A stretch of DNA of 64,000 bases from Pseudomonas sp. Irchel s3b2 (GCF_900187445.1 NZ_FYEB01000021.1:1-64000), one strand, 5' to 3'; positions 17,931-27,256 are shown, numbered from the stretch's first letter. Notes: generated by a model from the sequence alone, not told the origin. A program made the numbers and translations.

Positions 17931-18223
17931 CGCGCTTCCCTTTTGTGTCCGTGGATCAGCTCGCCGGCGGCTGCGCTTGCAGCGGCTGCGTCAGGCTGAT
18001 GTTGTCTTCGATATGCCCTTTTGGCGGCAAAGCCGTTGTCGATCTGATGTCGATTGCCCGGAAGTCTACACGGCAGCATTGACCTTTGGGCGGGGGTCTT
18101 ATCGATCAACCGCTTCGACAAGACCGCCTTGGCCAACGTCGGAAATAAACGATAAACCGGTTAAGAACGGATTAACTTTCAAGTGTTTTTCAAGAATCGA
18201 GCCCGTGAGAACGGATCGATTGC

Positions 18224-18676
18224 TTACTGCTTCCAGCGATCTGCCGCCGCATGATCGCTGTCACGCCCTTCCACCCAACGCGGCCCATCACGGGTGTTTT
18301 CTTTCTTCCAGAACGGCGCGCGGGTTTTCAGGTAATCCATGACAAAGGCACAGGCATCGAACGCTGCTTGACGATGAGCGCTGGCGGCGCCGACGAAGAC
18401 GATCGGCTCGCCCGGCTCCAGGGCGCCGATGCGATGCAACACTTCCAGCTTCAATAGCGGCCAGCGCTGCTCGGCCTCCGCGGCAATCTTGCCCAGGGCT
18501 TTTTCGGTCATGCCCGGGTAGTGCTCCAGAAACATTCCGGCGACGTCGAGGCCATCATTGAAGTCGCGCACATAGCCGACAAAACTCACCACCGCACCGA
18601 CGCCTACATTGGCCGCGTGCATGGCGTTGACTTCAGCGCCCGGATCGAACGGCGTGGATTGCACGCGAATCGCCAT
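18224..18676 (-). CDS. moaE: Molybdopterin synthase catalytic subunit
   Basis: MoaE, with MoaD, inserts two sulfur atoms into cyclic pyranopterin monophosphate to make molybdopterin. The 150-residue protein shows the typical HRIGALEPGE, FVGAASAHRQAAF and KTRAPFWKKE motifs, the last with the active-site lysines. It is the last gene of moaC-moaD-moaE, three bases after moaD. No terminator was noticed in the 290-base gap to dsbB. Confidence 0.95.
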   Translation of the reverse strand: MAIRVQSTPFDPGAEVNAMHAANVGVGAVVSFVGYVRDFNDGLDVAGMFLEHYPGMTEKALGKIAAEAEQRWPLLKLEVLHRIGALEPGEPIVFVGAASAHRQAAFDACAFVMDYLKTRAPFWKKENTRDGPRWVEGRDSDHAAADRWKQ

Positions 18677-18679
18677 GGC

Positions 18680-18922
18680 TCAGCCCCCGGTCACGGTCGG
18701 AAAAAACGCTACTTCATCGCCATCGCTCACCGGTTCGTCGAGCTGGCAGAGGTCTTCGTTGCGGGCGCACATCAGGTTCTGCTCGCTCAACACCTCGGCA
18801 CCGTCACGTTGGGCCAACAGCGCGCGCACATCGTCGACCGTGGCGAAATTACCTTCGACCTTCACCGACTCCACGCCGAGCGCTTCACGATAACGGGCGA
18901 AAAACTTCACAGTTACGTTCAT
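18680..18922 (-). CDS. moaD: Molybdopterin synthase sulfur carrier subunit
   Basis: An 80-residue ubiquitin-like protein ending in the Gly-Gly tail (TVTGG) that carries the thiocarboxylate sulfur. The start at 18922 overlaps the moaC stop by an ATGA, giving translational coupling. The longer open frame to 19015 would run into moaC and is not used. Confidence 0.94.
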   Translation of the reverse strand: MNVTVKFFARYREALGVESVKVEGNFATVDDVRALLAQRDGAEVLSEQNLMCARNEDLCQLDEPVSDGDEVAFFPTVTGG

Positions 18923-19392
18923 GGCTGATCCGCCTGAAAATGGCCGCTCTTGCCGCCGAGTTTCTCCAGCAGCCGCACGCTCTCGATGGTCATGCCGCGA
19001 TCCACGGCCTTGCACATGTCATAGATAGTCAGCGCCGCGACGCTGGCGGCGGTCAGCGCTTCCATTTCGACGCCAGTCTGCCCGGACAACTTGCAGCGTG
19101 CCACGATGCGCACGGTGTCGTCGCCTTCGGCACTGAGTTCAACCTTGACGCCGGTGAGCATCAACGGGTGGCACAAAGGAATCAGATCGCTGGTTTTCTT
19201 CGCCGCCTGGATGCCGGCAATCCGTGCCACGGCGAACACGTCACCCTTGGGATGGCCGCCGCTGACGATCAGCTGCAGGGTTTCGGGCAGCATGCGCACC
19301 AGCGCTTGGGCCGTCGCTTCGCGGAACGTCACGGCTTTTTCGGTGACGTCGACCATATTGGCGCGACCTTGGGAATCGAGATGAGTCAGCAC
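18919..19392 (-). CDS. moaC: Cyclic pyranopterin monophosphate synthase
   Basis: MoaC completes formation of cyclic pyranopterin monophosphate in molybdenum cofactor synthesis. Motifs seen are ANMVDVTEK, IPLCHPL and the MEALTAASVAALTIYDMCKA segment (seen at about residues 110-130). I chose the GTG at 19392 as start because GGAG precedes it and the protein then begins like known MoaC proteins. It has 157 residues. Confidence 0.93.
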   Translation of the reverse strand: MLTHLDSQGRANMVDVTEKAVTFREATAQALVRMLPETLQLIVSGGHPKGDVFAVARIAGIQAAKKTSDLIPLCHPLMLTGVKVELSAEGDDTVRIVARCKLSGQTGVEMEALTAASVAALTIYDMCKAVDRGMTIESVRLLEKLGGKSGHFQADQP

Positions 19393-19474
19393 AGGGTTAC
19401 TCCTGATCAGGAGCATCGATTGTAAACCTGTGGGTCAATTTTTCGCACGTTTGATTATCAAATCGACACACCTC

Positions 19475-19567
19475 CTGTAGGAGCGAGGCTTGCCCGCGAA
19501 GGCGGCGGCACATCCGACATCAATGTGACTGACACATCGCTTTCGCGAGCAAGCCTCGCTCCTACAG
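19475..19567. repeat. REP doublet
   Basis: CTGTAGGAGCGAGGCTTGCC at the left is mirrored by the same sequence inverted at the right, separated by about 40 bases. This is a Pseudomonas REP pair lying between moaC and the terminator of the phoH-like gene. Confidence 0.9.
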
Positions 19568-19583
19568 GGTATGTGTCGGGCAT

Positions 19584-19615
19584 AAAAAAACCGGGCGACC
19601 ATTAGGGCGCCCGGT
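19584..19615 (-). terminator. Terminator of the phoH-like gene
   Basis: On the minus strand ACCGGGCG and CGCCCGGT form an 8-base-pair stem followed by seven T, just after the phoH-like stop codon. Confidence 0.88.
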
Positions 19616-19628
19616 TCGGTTGTCACTG

Positions 19629-21023
19629 TTACAGATGCGATTCGGCGTATTCGGCCAGAATCGAGCGTGGCACCCCTTGCAGGGTGATGTGCACACCGTT
19701 GGGGAAGTCTTTGAAGCGCTCGGTCAGATAAGTCAGCCCGGAACTGGTCGCGGACAGGTAAGGCGTATCGATCTGCGCCAGGTTACCCAGGCACACCACT
19801 TTGGAACCGGCGCCGGCACGGGTGATGATGGTTTTCATCTGGTGCGGCGTGAGGTTCTGGCACTCATCGATCAGGATCAGACTCTGCTGGAAGCTGCGGC
19901 CTCGAATGTAGTTGAGGGATTTGAACTGCAACGGCACTTTGCTGAGGATGTAGTCGACGCTGCCATGGGTGTTCTCGTCATCCATGTGCAGAGCTTCAAG
20001 GTTGTCGGTGATGGCGCCGAGCCAAGGCTCCATTTTTTCCGCCTCGGTGCCGGGCAGGAAGCCGATTTCCTGGTCCAGCCCCTGCACGCTGCGGGTGGCG
20101 ATGATGCGCCGATAGCGCTTGCTGACCATGGTCTGCTCGATGGCCGCCGCCAGGGCCAGAATGGTTTTACCGGAACCGGCCGCGCCGGACAGGTTGACCA
20201 GGTGAATATCCGGATCGAGTAAGGCATAGAGCGCCAGGCTTTGATAGATGTCACGCGGTTTCAGGCCCCAGGCTTCCTGGTGCAACAGTGGTTCCTGATG
20301 CAGATCGAGGATCAGCAACTTGTCGACCTGGATTTCCTTGATCCAGCCGACAAAGCCCTGTTCGTCGATGATGAATTCGTTGACGTGTACGGCGGGCAGA
20401 TTGTCGATCAACTGCACCTGGTGCCAGGTGCGGCCATGATCCTGCCGGGTTTCGACTTTGCTCACCCGATCCCAGAATGAGCCGGTCATGGTGTGATAAC
20501 CATTGGGCAGCAACGAAACGTCGTCGACCAGTTGGTCGGTACTGTAGTCCTCAGCCGCAATCCCACAAGCCCGGGCCTTGAGGCGCATGTTGATATCTTT
20601 GGTGACCAGCACCACGGGCAGCTTCGCATCGCGCGCGCGCAGGTCGATCAACTGGTTGATGATGATGTTGTCGTTCAGATGCTCGGGCAGAATGATGTTC
20701 GGCTCAATACGCTTGCTCATCAGAATTGACAGCAAACCCTTGGGCCCACTCTTGCCGCGCTGGATCGGTACGCCGAGTTCGACGTCTTCGGGGCTGGCAT
20801 CGCCCAGGGTCTTGTCGATCAGGCGAATCGCCTGACGGCATTCTGCGGCAACGCTGTGATGCCCGCCCTTGAGCTTGTCCAGCTCTTCAAGCACGGTCAT
20901 CGGGATGGCGACGTGGTGTTCTTCGAAATTAAGCAGGGCGTTTGGATCGTGAATCAATACGTTGGTATCGAGTACATAAAGGATTGGCTGGTTGGAAGAA
21001 GAGCTACGTCCGTGATCATCCAT
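19629..21023 (-). CDS. PhoH-family ATPase with N-terminal PIN domain
   Basis: A 464-residue fusion. The N-terminal PIN nuclease domain starts LYVLDTNVLIHDP (about 15-27) and carries further acidic residues. The C-terminal PhoH domain has Walker A GAAGSGKT (about 265) and Walker B LILIDECQN. The architecture is the PhoH2 type, proposed in other bacteria to be an RNA helicase-nuclease. It stands alone, with its own terminator. The 335-base gap upstream (21024-21359) is AT-rich near 21190-21245 and probably contains the promoter; no other gene is seen there. Confidence 0.9.
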   Translation of the reverse strand: MDDHGRSSSSNQPILYVLDTNVLIHDPNALLNFEEHHVAIPMTVLEELDKLKGGHHSVAAECRQAIRLIDKTLGDASPEDVELGVPIQRGKSGPKGLLSILMSKRIEPNIILPEHLNDNIIINQLIDLRARDAKLPVVLVTKDINMRLKARACGIAAEDYSTDQLVDDVSLLPNGYHTMTGSFWDRVSKVETRQDHGRTWHQVQLIDNLPAVHVNEFIIDEQGFVGWIKEIQVDKLLILDLHQEPLLHQEAWGLKPRDIYQSLALYALLDPDIHLVNLSGAAGSGKTILALAAAIEQTMVSKRYRRIIATRSVQGLDQEIGFLPGTEAEKMEPWLGAITDNLEALHMDDENTHGSVDYILSKVPLQFKSLNYIRGRSFQQSLILIDECQNLTPHQMKTIITRAGAGSKVVCLGNLAQIDTPYLSATSSGLTYLTERFKDFPNGVHITLQGVPRSILAEYAESHL

Positions 21024-21261
21024 ACTCGGTCACCTTTGTGGGAGCCAGTCGACGCAATACCTTGACAGTGCTGCGCCTCGAAGTGGCCACCGAAATCACC
21101 TGCAAAGACTCAAGTGATTGCAACCCAAACGGAGTCTTGGAAGACGCCACCTGTGTTGCAGGTTTCGGCGGTCTGTCTTCGTAATACTCCAAAACACATG
21201 ACAGAAAAAAGCACTTTGACGTTTTTTTGAAGTTTATTTTTCAGAGTGACCAATAGCACTT

Positions 21262-21300
21262 GGCGGACTGCCAGCACCCCGCTAAAGTCGGAAGTCCGCC
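21262..21300. other. Hairpin downstream of the deacetylase-like gene
   Basis: GGCGGACT and AGTCCGCC form a perfect 8-base-pair stem with a 23-base loop. A second small hairpin, ACGGTG-TTT-CACCGT, occupies 21343-21357 right after the stop codon. Neither has a clear T-run, so a terminator role is uncertain. Confidence 0.4.
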
Positions 21301-21359
21301 TGCACCGAAATCGCTCCCAAAATCGCCCCTCGCCCAATGTTTACGGTGTTTCACCGTTT

Positions 21360-22484
21360 TCAGCGAAACGCGTTCTGACAGTCTTCCCAACCGATCCCGC
21401 TTGGCGCCGTTTGCGTAATGAGCCAAGGCATCGCCGTTTTCAGCGCATCCTGCTTCACATTGAAATTGATCACCCCGTGCCGCCACAGCAGCATCAGAGT
21501 CAACACTCGTTGTGCACTCTGGCTGCCCTTGAGCTTGCCAGCGCCGTCCTGGGCATCGATGTCCCACAGCGCCACCTGCAAGCCCTGAGAGTTGAAGAAG
21601 CCTTCAGCATCGGACCGACGTTGACCGTCGGGCGGACGAAACAACGGCACGTAATTCTCCGGCAGCTTGCCTTTGACCAGATCGATGCTGCGTCGCACCG
21701 AGTCTTGCCAGTCCTGCCAATGGCTGTGAGAGCGGAACTCCCAACCCTGCACGCCCACGCATTGCTGCGAATAAGTCCCTTGCAGGCTGGCCACCGAACG
21801 TTCGGCCAGACGGGTCTGAATGTCCTTGCCGAGGACGAAGAACGTAGCGCTCATGTTCGATTTGCGCAGGTACTCGGTGACCCAGGCCGTGTTATCTGGC
21901 GTGGCATTGGCGGCGCTGCCGAAGGTCAGCAGGAACAGCCGGTCATTCATGGCATCGCCATTGCGCTCATAGTCGCCAAAACGATCGACTTCACTGCTGG
22001 TCTGCGGGAACAGCGCGGCCTTGCGCAATTGCTCGTCCAGGTACTGGGTGTGGAACAACCGGCTCGGCTCGGCCCATTTAATGTAATAGCTGTCGTCGCT
22101 CACCTGAAACTTCGCCGCTTGCTCACGCAGGGTGGCCATGTCCTCGACCAGGAAACAGAAGGAGGCATCCTGATCGCAGCTCTGCTGGGCGAAGTTGTAA
22201 TTGGTCAGCAAACGCTGCCACATGCGCTGGCGCAGCTGGTTCACCGACTCCAGATTGAGGGTGCGCAGGCCCAGGCGCTGAGCAAGGCTCGCTTCATCCA
22301 GGGATTCACTGGCCAGCAGAACGCGGGCAAACATGAGAATTTCGGCCCGCGAGGCGACGTCGAAAAGCGTCGGGCTGCTGAGCTGCTCAGGCCAGGTGCT
22401 GCGATCAAGCGTCGCCACATCGCCCGGCGCCGCCATGGCGCCGAAGCTCAAGAGCCAGGCCGAGAATAGAAAAACGATACGCAA
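21360..22484 (-). CDS. Exported polysaccharide-deacetylase-like protein with degenerate active site
   Basis: The fold appears to be a NodB-type deacetylase: motif 1 region LLTFGSAAN (186-193), YLRKSNMSATFFVLGK, SHSHW (252-256), RPPDG (283-287) and ALWDIDAQD (306-313). The catalytic TFDDG of motif 1 is replaced by TFGSA, so the base and first metal ligand are missing and hydrolase activity is doubtful. Start is taken as TTG at 22484, which has GGAG upstream and gives a signal peptide RIVFLFSAWLLSFGAMA; no ATG fits. The long frame beyond it overlaps yaaA and is a shadow. An N-terminal domain of about 180 residues precedes the NodB part and I do not recognise it. Confidence 0.7.
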   Translation of the reverse strand: MRIVFLFSAWLLSFGAMAAPGDVATLDRSTWPEQLSSPTLFDVASRAEILMFARVLLASESLDEASLAQRLGLRTLNLESVNQLRQRMWQRLLTNYNFAQQSCDQDASFCFLVEDMATLREQAAKFQVSDDSYYIKWAEPSRLFHTQYLDEQLRKAALFPQTSSEVDRFGDYERNGDAMNDRLFLLTFGSAANATPDNTAWVTEYLRKSNMSATFFVLGKDIQTRLAERSVASLQGTYSQQCVGVQGWEFRSHSHWQDWQDSVRRSIDLVKGKLPENYVPLFRPPDGQRRSDAEGFFNSQGLQVALWDIDAQDGAGKLKGSQSAQRVLTLMLLWRHGVINFNVKQDALKTAMPWLITQTAPSGIGWEDCQNAFR

Positions 22485-22634
22485 TGGGATGTCTCCATAA
22501 CAAAACCCGCGCGGCACTATAGCCGATCGCCGGCCCCATGATCGTTCCCACCACCGATCACCTATGGGCTTGATAGCTGGAGTCAACACAGACAACCCCC
22601 TAGAATCGCCACCACGATTAAAGGAGACGACTTC

Positions 22635-23414
22635 ATGCTGATGGTGATTTCCCCCGCCAAGACCCTCGATTACGAAACACCGCCGGCGACCCAGCGTTTC
22701 ACTCAACCGCAATACCTCGACCATTCCCAGGAGCTGATCCTGCAACTGCGCGACCTGACGCCGGCGCAGATCAGCGAGCTGATGCACGTCTCCGACAAGA
22801 TTGGCGGTCTCAATGCTGCGCGTTTCGGCAGCTGGACCCCGGCCTTCACCCCAGCCAACGCCAAGCAGGCGTTGCTGGCATTCAAGGGCGATGTGTACAC
22901 CGGCCTGAATGCACAAACCTTCAGCGAAGCCGATTTCGATTACGCCCAACAACACTTGCGCATGCTCTCCGGCCTGTATGGCCTGCTGCGCCCCTTGGAC
23001 CTGATGCAGCCCTATCGGCTGGAAATGGGCACCAAACTGGCCAATGCCCGGGGCAAGGACCTGTACGCTTTCTGGGGCACGCGGATCAGCGAATGGCTGA
23101 ACGAAGCGTTAGCCGATCAGGGCGACGACATGCTGCTGAACCTGGCCTCCAACGAGTACTTCTCGGCGGTCAAACGCAGTGCCTTGAACGCACGCATCAT
23201 CAACACCGAGTTCAAGGATCTGAAAAACGGCCAGTACAAAATCATCAGCTTCTACGCGAAAAAGGCCCGCGGGATGATGAGTCGCTTCGTCATCGAAGAA
23301 CGCATCAATGACCCGCTTGCTCTCAAGCAGTTCGACGTTCAGGGTTATCGCTACAGCAGCGAGCAGTCTAAACCGGACAATCTGGTGTTCCTGCGCGATC
23401 ACGCACCGGAGTAA
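22635..23414 (+). CDS. yaaA: Peroxide stress protein YaaA (DUF328)
   Basis: The 259-residue protein begins MLMVISPAKTLDYE and has the family segments YxGL (VYTGLNAQTF), LSGLYGLLRPLDL and NLASNEYFSAV. In E. coli YaaA lowers free iron and protects DNA during peroxide stress. The ribosome site AGGAG precedes the ATG. It is divergent from the deacetylase-like gene, with 150 bases between. Confidence 0.93.
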   Translation: MLMVISPAKTLDYETPPATQRFTQPQYLDHSQELILQLRDLTPAQISELMHVSDKIGGLNAARFGSWTPAFTPANAKQALLAFKGDVYTGLNAQTFSEADFDYAQQHLRMLSGLYGLLRPLDLMQPYRLEMGTKLANARGKDLYAFWGTRISEWLNEALADQGDDMLLNLASNEYFSAVKRSALNARIINTEFKDLKNGQYKIISFYAKKARGMMSRFVIEERINDPLALKQFDVQGYRYSSEQSKPDNLVFLRDHAPE

Positions 23415-24235
23415 TTGAAACCAGCACTCAGTCGGCGCACGACATCGGTTACTTCGTCGCGCGCCGCTCCTTTTACCCTCGAATACTCCTCGCCATTTTG
23501 ACGCTTTATTGGCGCCAATAAAATATCACTTAATTTTCTAACTTTTGTTTCACTCGACAGTGGCCAATTTTTTCAGTAGTGGCACTGAAAAAATTTATGA
23601 GTAGTGGCAAAAAAATATCCAACGCAATAATACCCCTATATATAAAGGGCGAAACGGCACGTGCTATCAATATGAAAGCAGTGCCATCTTTTTCAATATT
23701 TCAAGAAATTTCAGAATTCGCGATGGGCGGACAGGAACTATGTCCAAATGCGCCGCTCATACCACCGGTAACGATTCTCTCGACGATTGTGCGAGATAAC
23801 TTACGCAGAGAGGCGGTCCCGATAGCGAAGTTGTCACATTAACTTGAACTTATGGACCACTTATTTGGGCAACACATGAAGGACAGGAGATAACGCACCA
23901 TTAATATCCCCTACAAGGCCACGGCTGCGCCCCTATAAACGTGCTCACCCGAGCACCCAACCGCTTGATTCAACGGGCCTGTGGCCTGGCATTGAGCGCG
24001 CAAGACCTTTGCACGGATGTCTTCTGAAAAGAGGATCGGCTGCATAACAGGGCAAGTCATAACAATAAGGCCTGGTTGCGCACACCTTGAGTGCACTTAT
24101 TTAGACACTCGGAACTTAGTATGCCTGCACACGGCATTGCTGCGCCTTATAAGTCGCACTTCCGAGTGCACTACGACCGCTGAACACCATTAACTCCGGC
24201 CATGTAATGGCTTGATCAATATAGAGGTAAATGCG
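23415..24235 (+). promoter_or_regulatory. Long alginate operon control region
   Basis: These 820 bases have no convincing gene; an 87-codon frame at 23579-23842 lacks a ribosome site and familiar sequence. A long upstream region is usual for algD, where AlgU, AlgR and AmrZ act in P. aeruginosa. Two GAACTT hexamers, the AlgU -35 motif, occur at about 23846 and 24112, but neither has a clear -10. A spaced inverted repeat CACTCGGAA (24106-24114) / TTCCGAGTG (24160-24168) flanks the second. GAGTGCACT is repeated directly at about 24089 and 24164. The functional promoter could not be fixed. Confidence 0.5.
23566..23595. repeat. Perfect 12-base-pair AT-rich inverted repeat upstream of algD
   Basis: AATTTTTTCAGT and ACTGAAAAAATT form a perfect inverted repeat around the 6-base loop AGTGGC. 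TAGTGGCA recurs at about 23602. It could terminate yaaA transcription (150 bases downstream of its stop), or be a protein-binding site in the long alginate control region. The surrounding 23500-23850 is distinctly AT-rich. Confidence 0.6.
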
Positions 24236-25552
24236 ATGCGCATCAGCATATTTGGTTTGGGTTACGTCGGCGCAGTCTGTGCCGGTTGCCTGTCTGCACG
24301 GGGCCATGACGTCGTTGGCGTCGATGTTGCCAAAGACAAAATCGATATGATCAACGCAGGCAAATCGCCGATTGTTGAACCGGGTCTGGGCGAACTTCTG
24401 GCACAAGGTATCGAAACTGGCCGTCTGCGCGGCACAACCAACTTCGCCGAAGCGATTCGCGACACCGACCTGTCGATGATCTGCGTCGGTACGCCAAGCA
24501 AGAAGAACGGCGACCTGGAACTGAACTACATCGAAGCCGTGTGCCGCGAGATCGGTTTTGTCCTGCGTGACAAAACCACCCGCCACACCATCGTGGTTCG
24601 CAGCACCGTCCTGCCGGGCACCGTGGCAAACGTGGTGATCCCGATCCTCGAAGACTGCTCCGGCAAAAAAGCCGGTGTCGACTTCGGCGTGGCGGTCAAC
24701 CCTGAGTTCCTGCGTGAAAGCACCGCGATCGCAGACTACGACCAGCCGCCAATGACCGTCATAGGCGAGTTCGACAAGGCCTCGGGCGACGTTCTGCAAT
24801 CGCTGTACGAAGAACTCGACGCACCGATCATCCGCAAGGACATCGCCGTGGCCGAGATGATCAAGTACACCTGCAACGTATGGCACGCCGCCAAGGTGAC
24901 CTTCGCCAACGAAATCGGCAACATCGCCAAGGCTGTCGGCGTCGACGGTCGCGAAGTGATGGACGTGGTCTGCCAGGACAAGACGCTGAACCTGTCCCAG
25001 TACTACATGCGCCCAGGCTTCGCGTTCGGCGGCTCCTGCCTGCCTAAAGACGTCCGCGCCCTGACCTACCGTGCCGGCTCCCTGGACGTGGAAGCACCGC
25101 TGCTCAACTCGCTGATGCGCAGTAACGAGTCCCAGGTGCAGAACGCGTTCGACATTGTCTCCAGCCACGACAAACGCAAAGTCGCCCTGCTCGGTCTGAG
25201 CTTCAAGGCCGGTACCGACGACCTGCGCGAAAGCCCGCTGGTCGATCTGGCGGAAATGCTGATCGGCAAGGGTTACGACCTGAGCATCTACGACAGCAAC
25301 GTCGAATACGCCCGCGTTCACGGTGCGAACAAGGATTACATCGAGTCGAAGATTCCTCACGTCTCGTCCTTGCTCAACGCCGACTTCGACGAAGTGATCA
25401 ACAACTCCGACGTGATCATCCTCGGCAACCGTGACGAGAAATTCCGCGCCCTGGCTCAGGAAGCGCCACACGGCAAGCAAGTGATCGACCTGGTTGGCTT
25501 CATGTCTCAAGCCACCAGCGTCAGTAAGCGCACCGAAGGTATCTGCTGGTAA
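24236..25552 (+). CDS. algD: GDP-mannose 6-dehydrogenase
   Basis: AlgD oxidises GDP-mannose twice with NAD to GDP-mannuronate, the committed step of alginate synthesis. The 438-residue protein has the N-terminal Rossmann motif GLGYVGAVCAG, the central dimerisation domain and the catalytic C268 in FGGSCLPKD, the same number as in P. aeruginosa. The ATG at 24236 follows GAGGTAA; the upstream TTG frame is rejected. First gene of the alginate operon. Confidence 0.97.
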   Translation: MRISIFGLGYVGAVCAGCLSARGHDVVGVDVAKDKIDMINAGKSPIVEPGLGELLAQGIETGRLRGTTNFAEAIRDTDLSMICVGTPSKKNGDLELNYIEAVCREIGFVLRDKTTRHTIVVRSTVLPGTVANVVIPILEDCSGKKAGVDFGVAVNPEFLRESTAIADYDQPPMTVIGEFDKASGDVLQSLYEELDAPIIRKDIAVAEMIKYTCNVWHAAKVTFANEIGNIAKAVGVDGREVMDVVCQDKTLNLSQYYMRPGFAFGGSCLPKDVRALTYRAGSLDVEAPLLNSLMRSNESQVQNAFDIVSSHDKRKVALLGLSFKAGTDDLRESPLVDLAEMLIGKGYDLSIYDSNVEYARVHGANKDYIESKIPHVSSLLNADFDEVINNSDVIILGNRDEKFRALAQEAPHGKQVIDLVGFMSQATSVSKRTEGICW

Positions 25553-25558
25553 CACGCC

Positions 25559-25669
25559 TGTAGGAGCTGTCGAGTGAAACGAGGCTGCGATCTTTCCCGG
25601 GGCACTTGAGTCCTGAGTGAACCCAAAGACAAAGATCAAAAGATCACAGCCTGCGGCAGCTCCTACCGG
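25559..25669. repeat. Palindromic repeat between algD and alg8
   Basis: TAGGAGCTG (25561-25569) is mirrored by CAGCTCCTA (25657-25665). Inside are GGCTGCGATCTTT and its inverted partner AAGATCACAGCC. This is a repeat family distinct from the GCGAGGCTTGCC REPs. It lies within the operon transcript. Confidence 0.8.
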
Positions 25670-25765
25670 GATTTCTGGCGTCATCCAGAGCGGGTGTCGC
25701 CAGTTTTCACAGGCCTGCCTTAACCCCATCGGGCCACCCCACAGGCTCGCCCGAGATCGAGACGG

Positions 25766-27256
25766 ATGCAGATTATGCACAGGCTAAAGCACGGCCTACT
25801 TCAGGCCGCCGGTTGGCTGTTTTATCTAAGTTTACTGATGGGCATCGCCATGGCGCTGCCTGCGTCCACGTTCGACTCCGAGTCGAAGGACTTCATCTTC
25901 CTGATCGGTATCGTCGGTATCTGGCGCTACTCGATGGGTGCCACGCACTTTCTGCGCGGCATGCTGTTTCTGTACGTGGTCTACCCGCACCTGCGGCGCA
26001 AAGTGCGCAAGCTGGGCAAAGCGGCAGACCCGTCCCATGTGTTTCTGATGGTCACCAGTTTTCGTATCGATGCGCTGACCACCGCTCAGGTCTACAGCTC
26101 GGTAATCCGCGAGGCCATCGACTGCGAACTGCCGACCACCGTGGTCTGCTCCATCGTGGAAATGTCCGATGAGCTGCTGGTCAAGAGCCTCTGGAAACGC
26201 ATGAACCCACCGCCACGGGTCAAGCTCGACTTCGTGCGCATTCCCGGCACGGGCAAACGCGATGGCCTGGCTTACGGTTTCCGCGCCATCTCGCGCCACC
26301 TGCCGGACGACCGCGCCGTGGTTGCCGTGATCGATGGCGACACCGTATTGGCCGAAGGCGTCGTGCTCAAGACCGTGCCGTGGTTCCAGCTGTTCGGCAA
26401 TGTCGGCGGCCTGACCACCAACGAGTTCTGCGAAGTACGCGGCGGCTACATCATGAGCGAATGGCACAAACTGCGATTCGCCCAGCGCCACATCAACATG
26501 TGCTCGATGGCCCTGTCCAAGCGCGTGTTGACCATGACCGGGCGCATGTCGGTATTCCGCGCCTCCGTGGTCACCAACCCGGACTTCATCGCCGATGTGG
26601 AAAGCGACTCGCTGCAACACTGGCGTCTGGGCCGCTTCAAGTTCCTGACCGGTGACGACAAGTCGAGCTGGTTCAGCCTGATGCGTCTGGGCTTCGACAC
26701 GTTCTACGTGCCGGATGCCGCGATCCACACCGTGGAACACCCGCCGGAAAAGAGCTTCATCAAGGCCAGTCGCAAACTGATGTTCCGCTGGTACGGCAAC
26801 AACCTGCGGCAGAACTCCCGCGCCCTGGGCCTGGGGATGAAACGCCTCGGCCTGTTCACGTCGGTGGTGCTGTTCGATCAGCGCGTGTCGATGTGGACGT
26901 CCTTGCTGGGCCTTACCGTAGCGCTCATCGCCACCTTCAAATACGGCCCTGCGTTTCTCCTGGTTTATCTGCTGTGGATCGGCATCACCCGCCTGATCCT
27001 GACCGTGCTGCTGTCCTGCTCCGGTCACCGGATCGGCCCGGCCTACCCGGCGATTCTCTATTACAACCAGATCGTCGGCGCGCTGGTGAAGATCTACGTG
27101 TTCTTCCGCCTCGATCAACAGTCCTGGACTCGCCAGCCCACTTCTCTGACCCGTGATCTCGCCAGCTTTCAACGTTGGTTCAACACTTGGTCGTCTCGGA
27201 CCATGACCTTCTCCGCCGGCAGCATTTTTGTCGCCGTGCTGCTGATGATGGTCTGA
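25766..27256 (+). CDS. alg8: Alginate polymerase, glycosyltransferase family 2
   Basis: Alg8 polymerises GDP-mannuronate into polymannuronate at the inner membrane, together with Alg44. The 496-residue protein has N-terminal membrane helices (about 15-60), a cytoplasmic GT-A domain with VAVIDGDT and VESDSLQHWRLGRFK (the QxxRW-like region), and C-terminal helices. Start may be ATG at 25766 or at 25775 (MHRLKHGL, which resembles the P. aeruginosa start as I recall it). Second gene of the operon. Confidence 0.95.
   Translation: MQIMHRLKHGLLQAAGWLFYLSLLMGIAMALPASTFDSESKDFIFLIGIVGIWRYSMGATHFLRGMLFLYVVYPHLRRKVRKLGKAADPSHVFLMVTSFRIDALTTAQVYSSVIREAIDCELPTTVVCSIVEMSDELLVKSLWKRMNPPPRVKLDFVRIPGTGKRDGLAYGFRAISRHLPDDRAVVAVIDGDTVLAEGVVLKTVPWFQLFGNVGGLTTNEFCEVRGGYIMSEWHKLRFAQRHINMCSMALSKRVLTMTGRMSVFRASVVTNPDFIADVESDSLQHWRLGRFKFLTGDDKSSWFSLMRLGFDTFYVPDAAIHTVEHPPEKSFIKASRKLMFRWYGNNLRQNSRALGLGMKRLGLFTSVVLFDQRVSMWTSLLGLTVALIATFKYGPAFLLVYLLWIGITRLILTVLLSCSGHRIGPAYPAILYYNQIVGALVKIYVFFRLDQQSWTRQPTSLTRDLASFQRWFNTWSSRTMTFSAGSIFVAVLLMMV

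Noticed and set aside
23579..23842. 87-codon open frame in the algD upstream region
   Set aside because: The GTG start lies inside a palindrome, no ribosome site, no familiar sequence; it could be an AT-rich chance frame.
24116..25780. 554-codon open frame antisense to algD
   Set aside because: Shadow of algD; it crosses the algD promoter region and a repeat.
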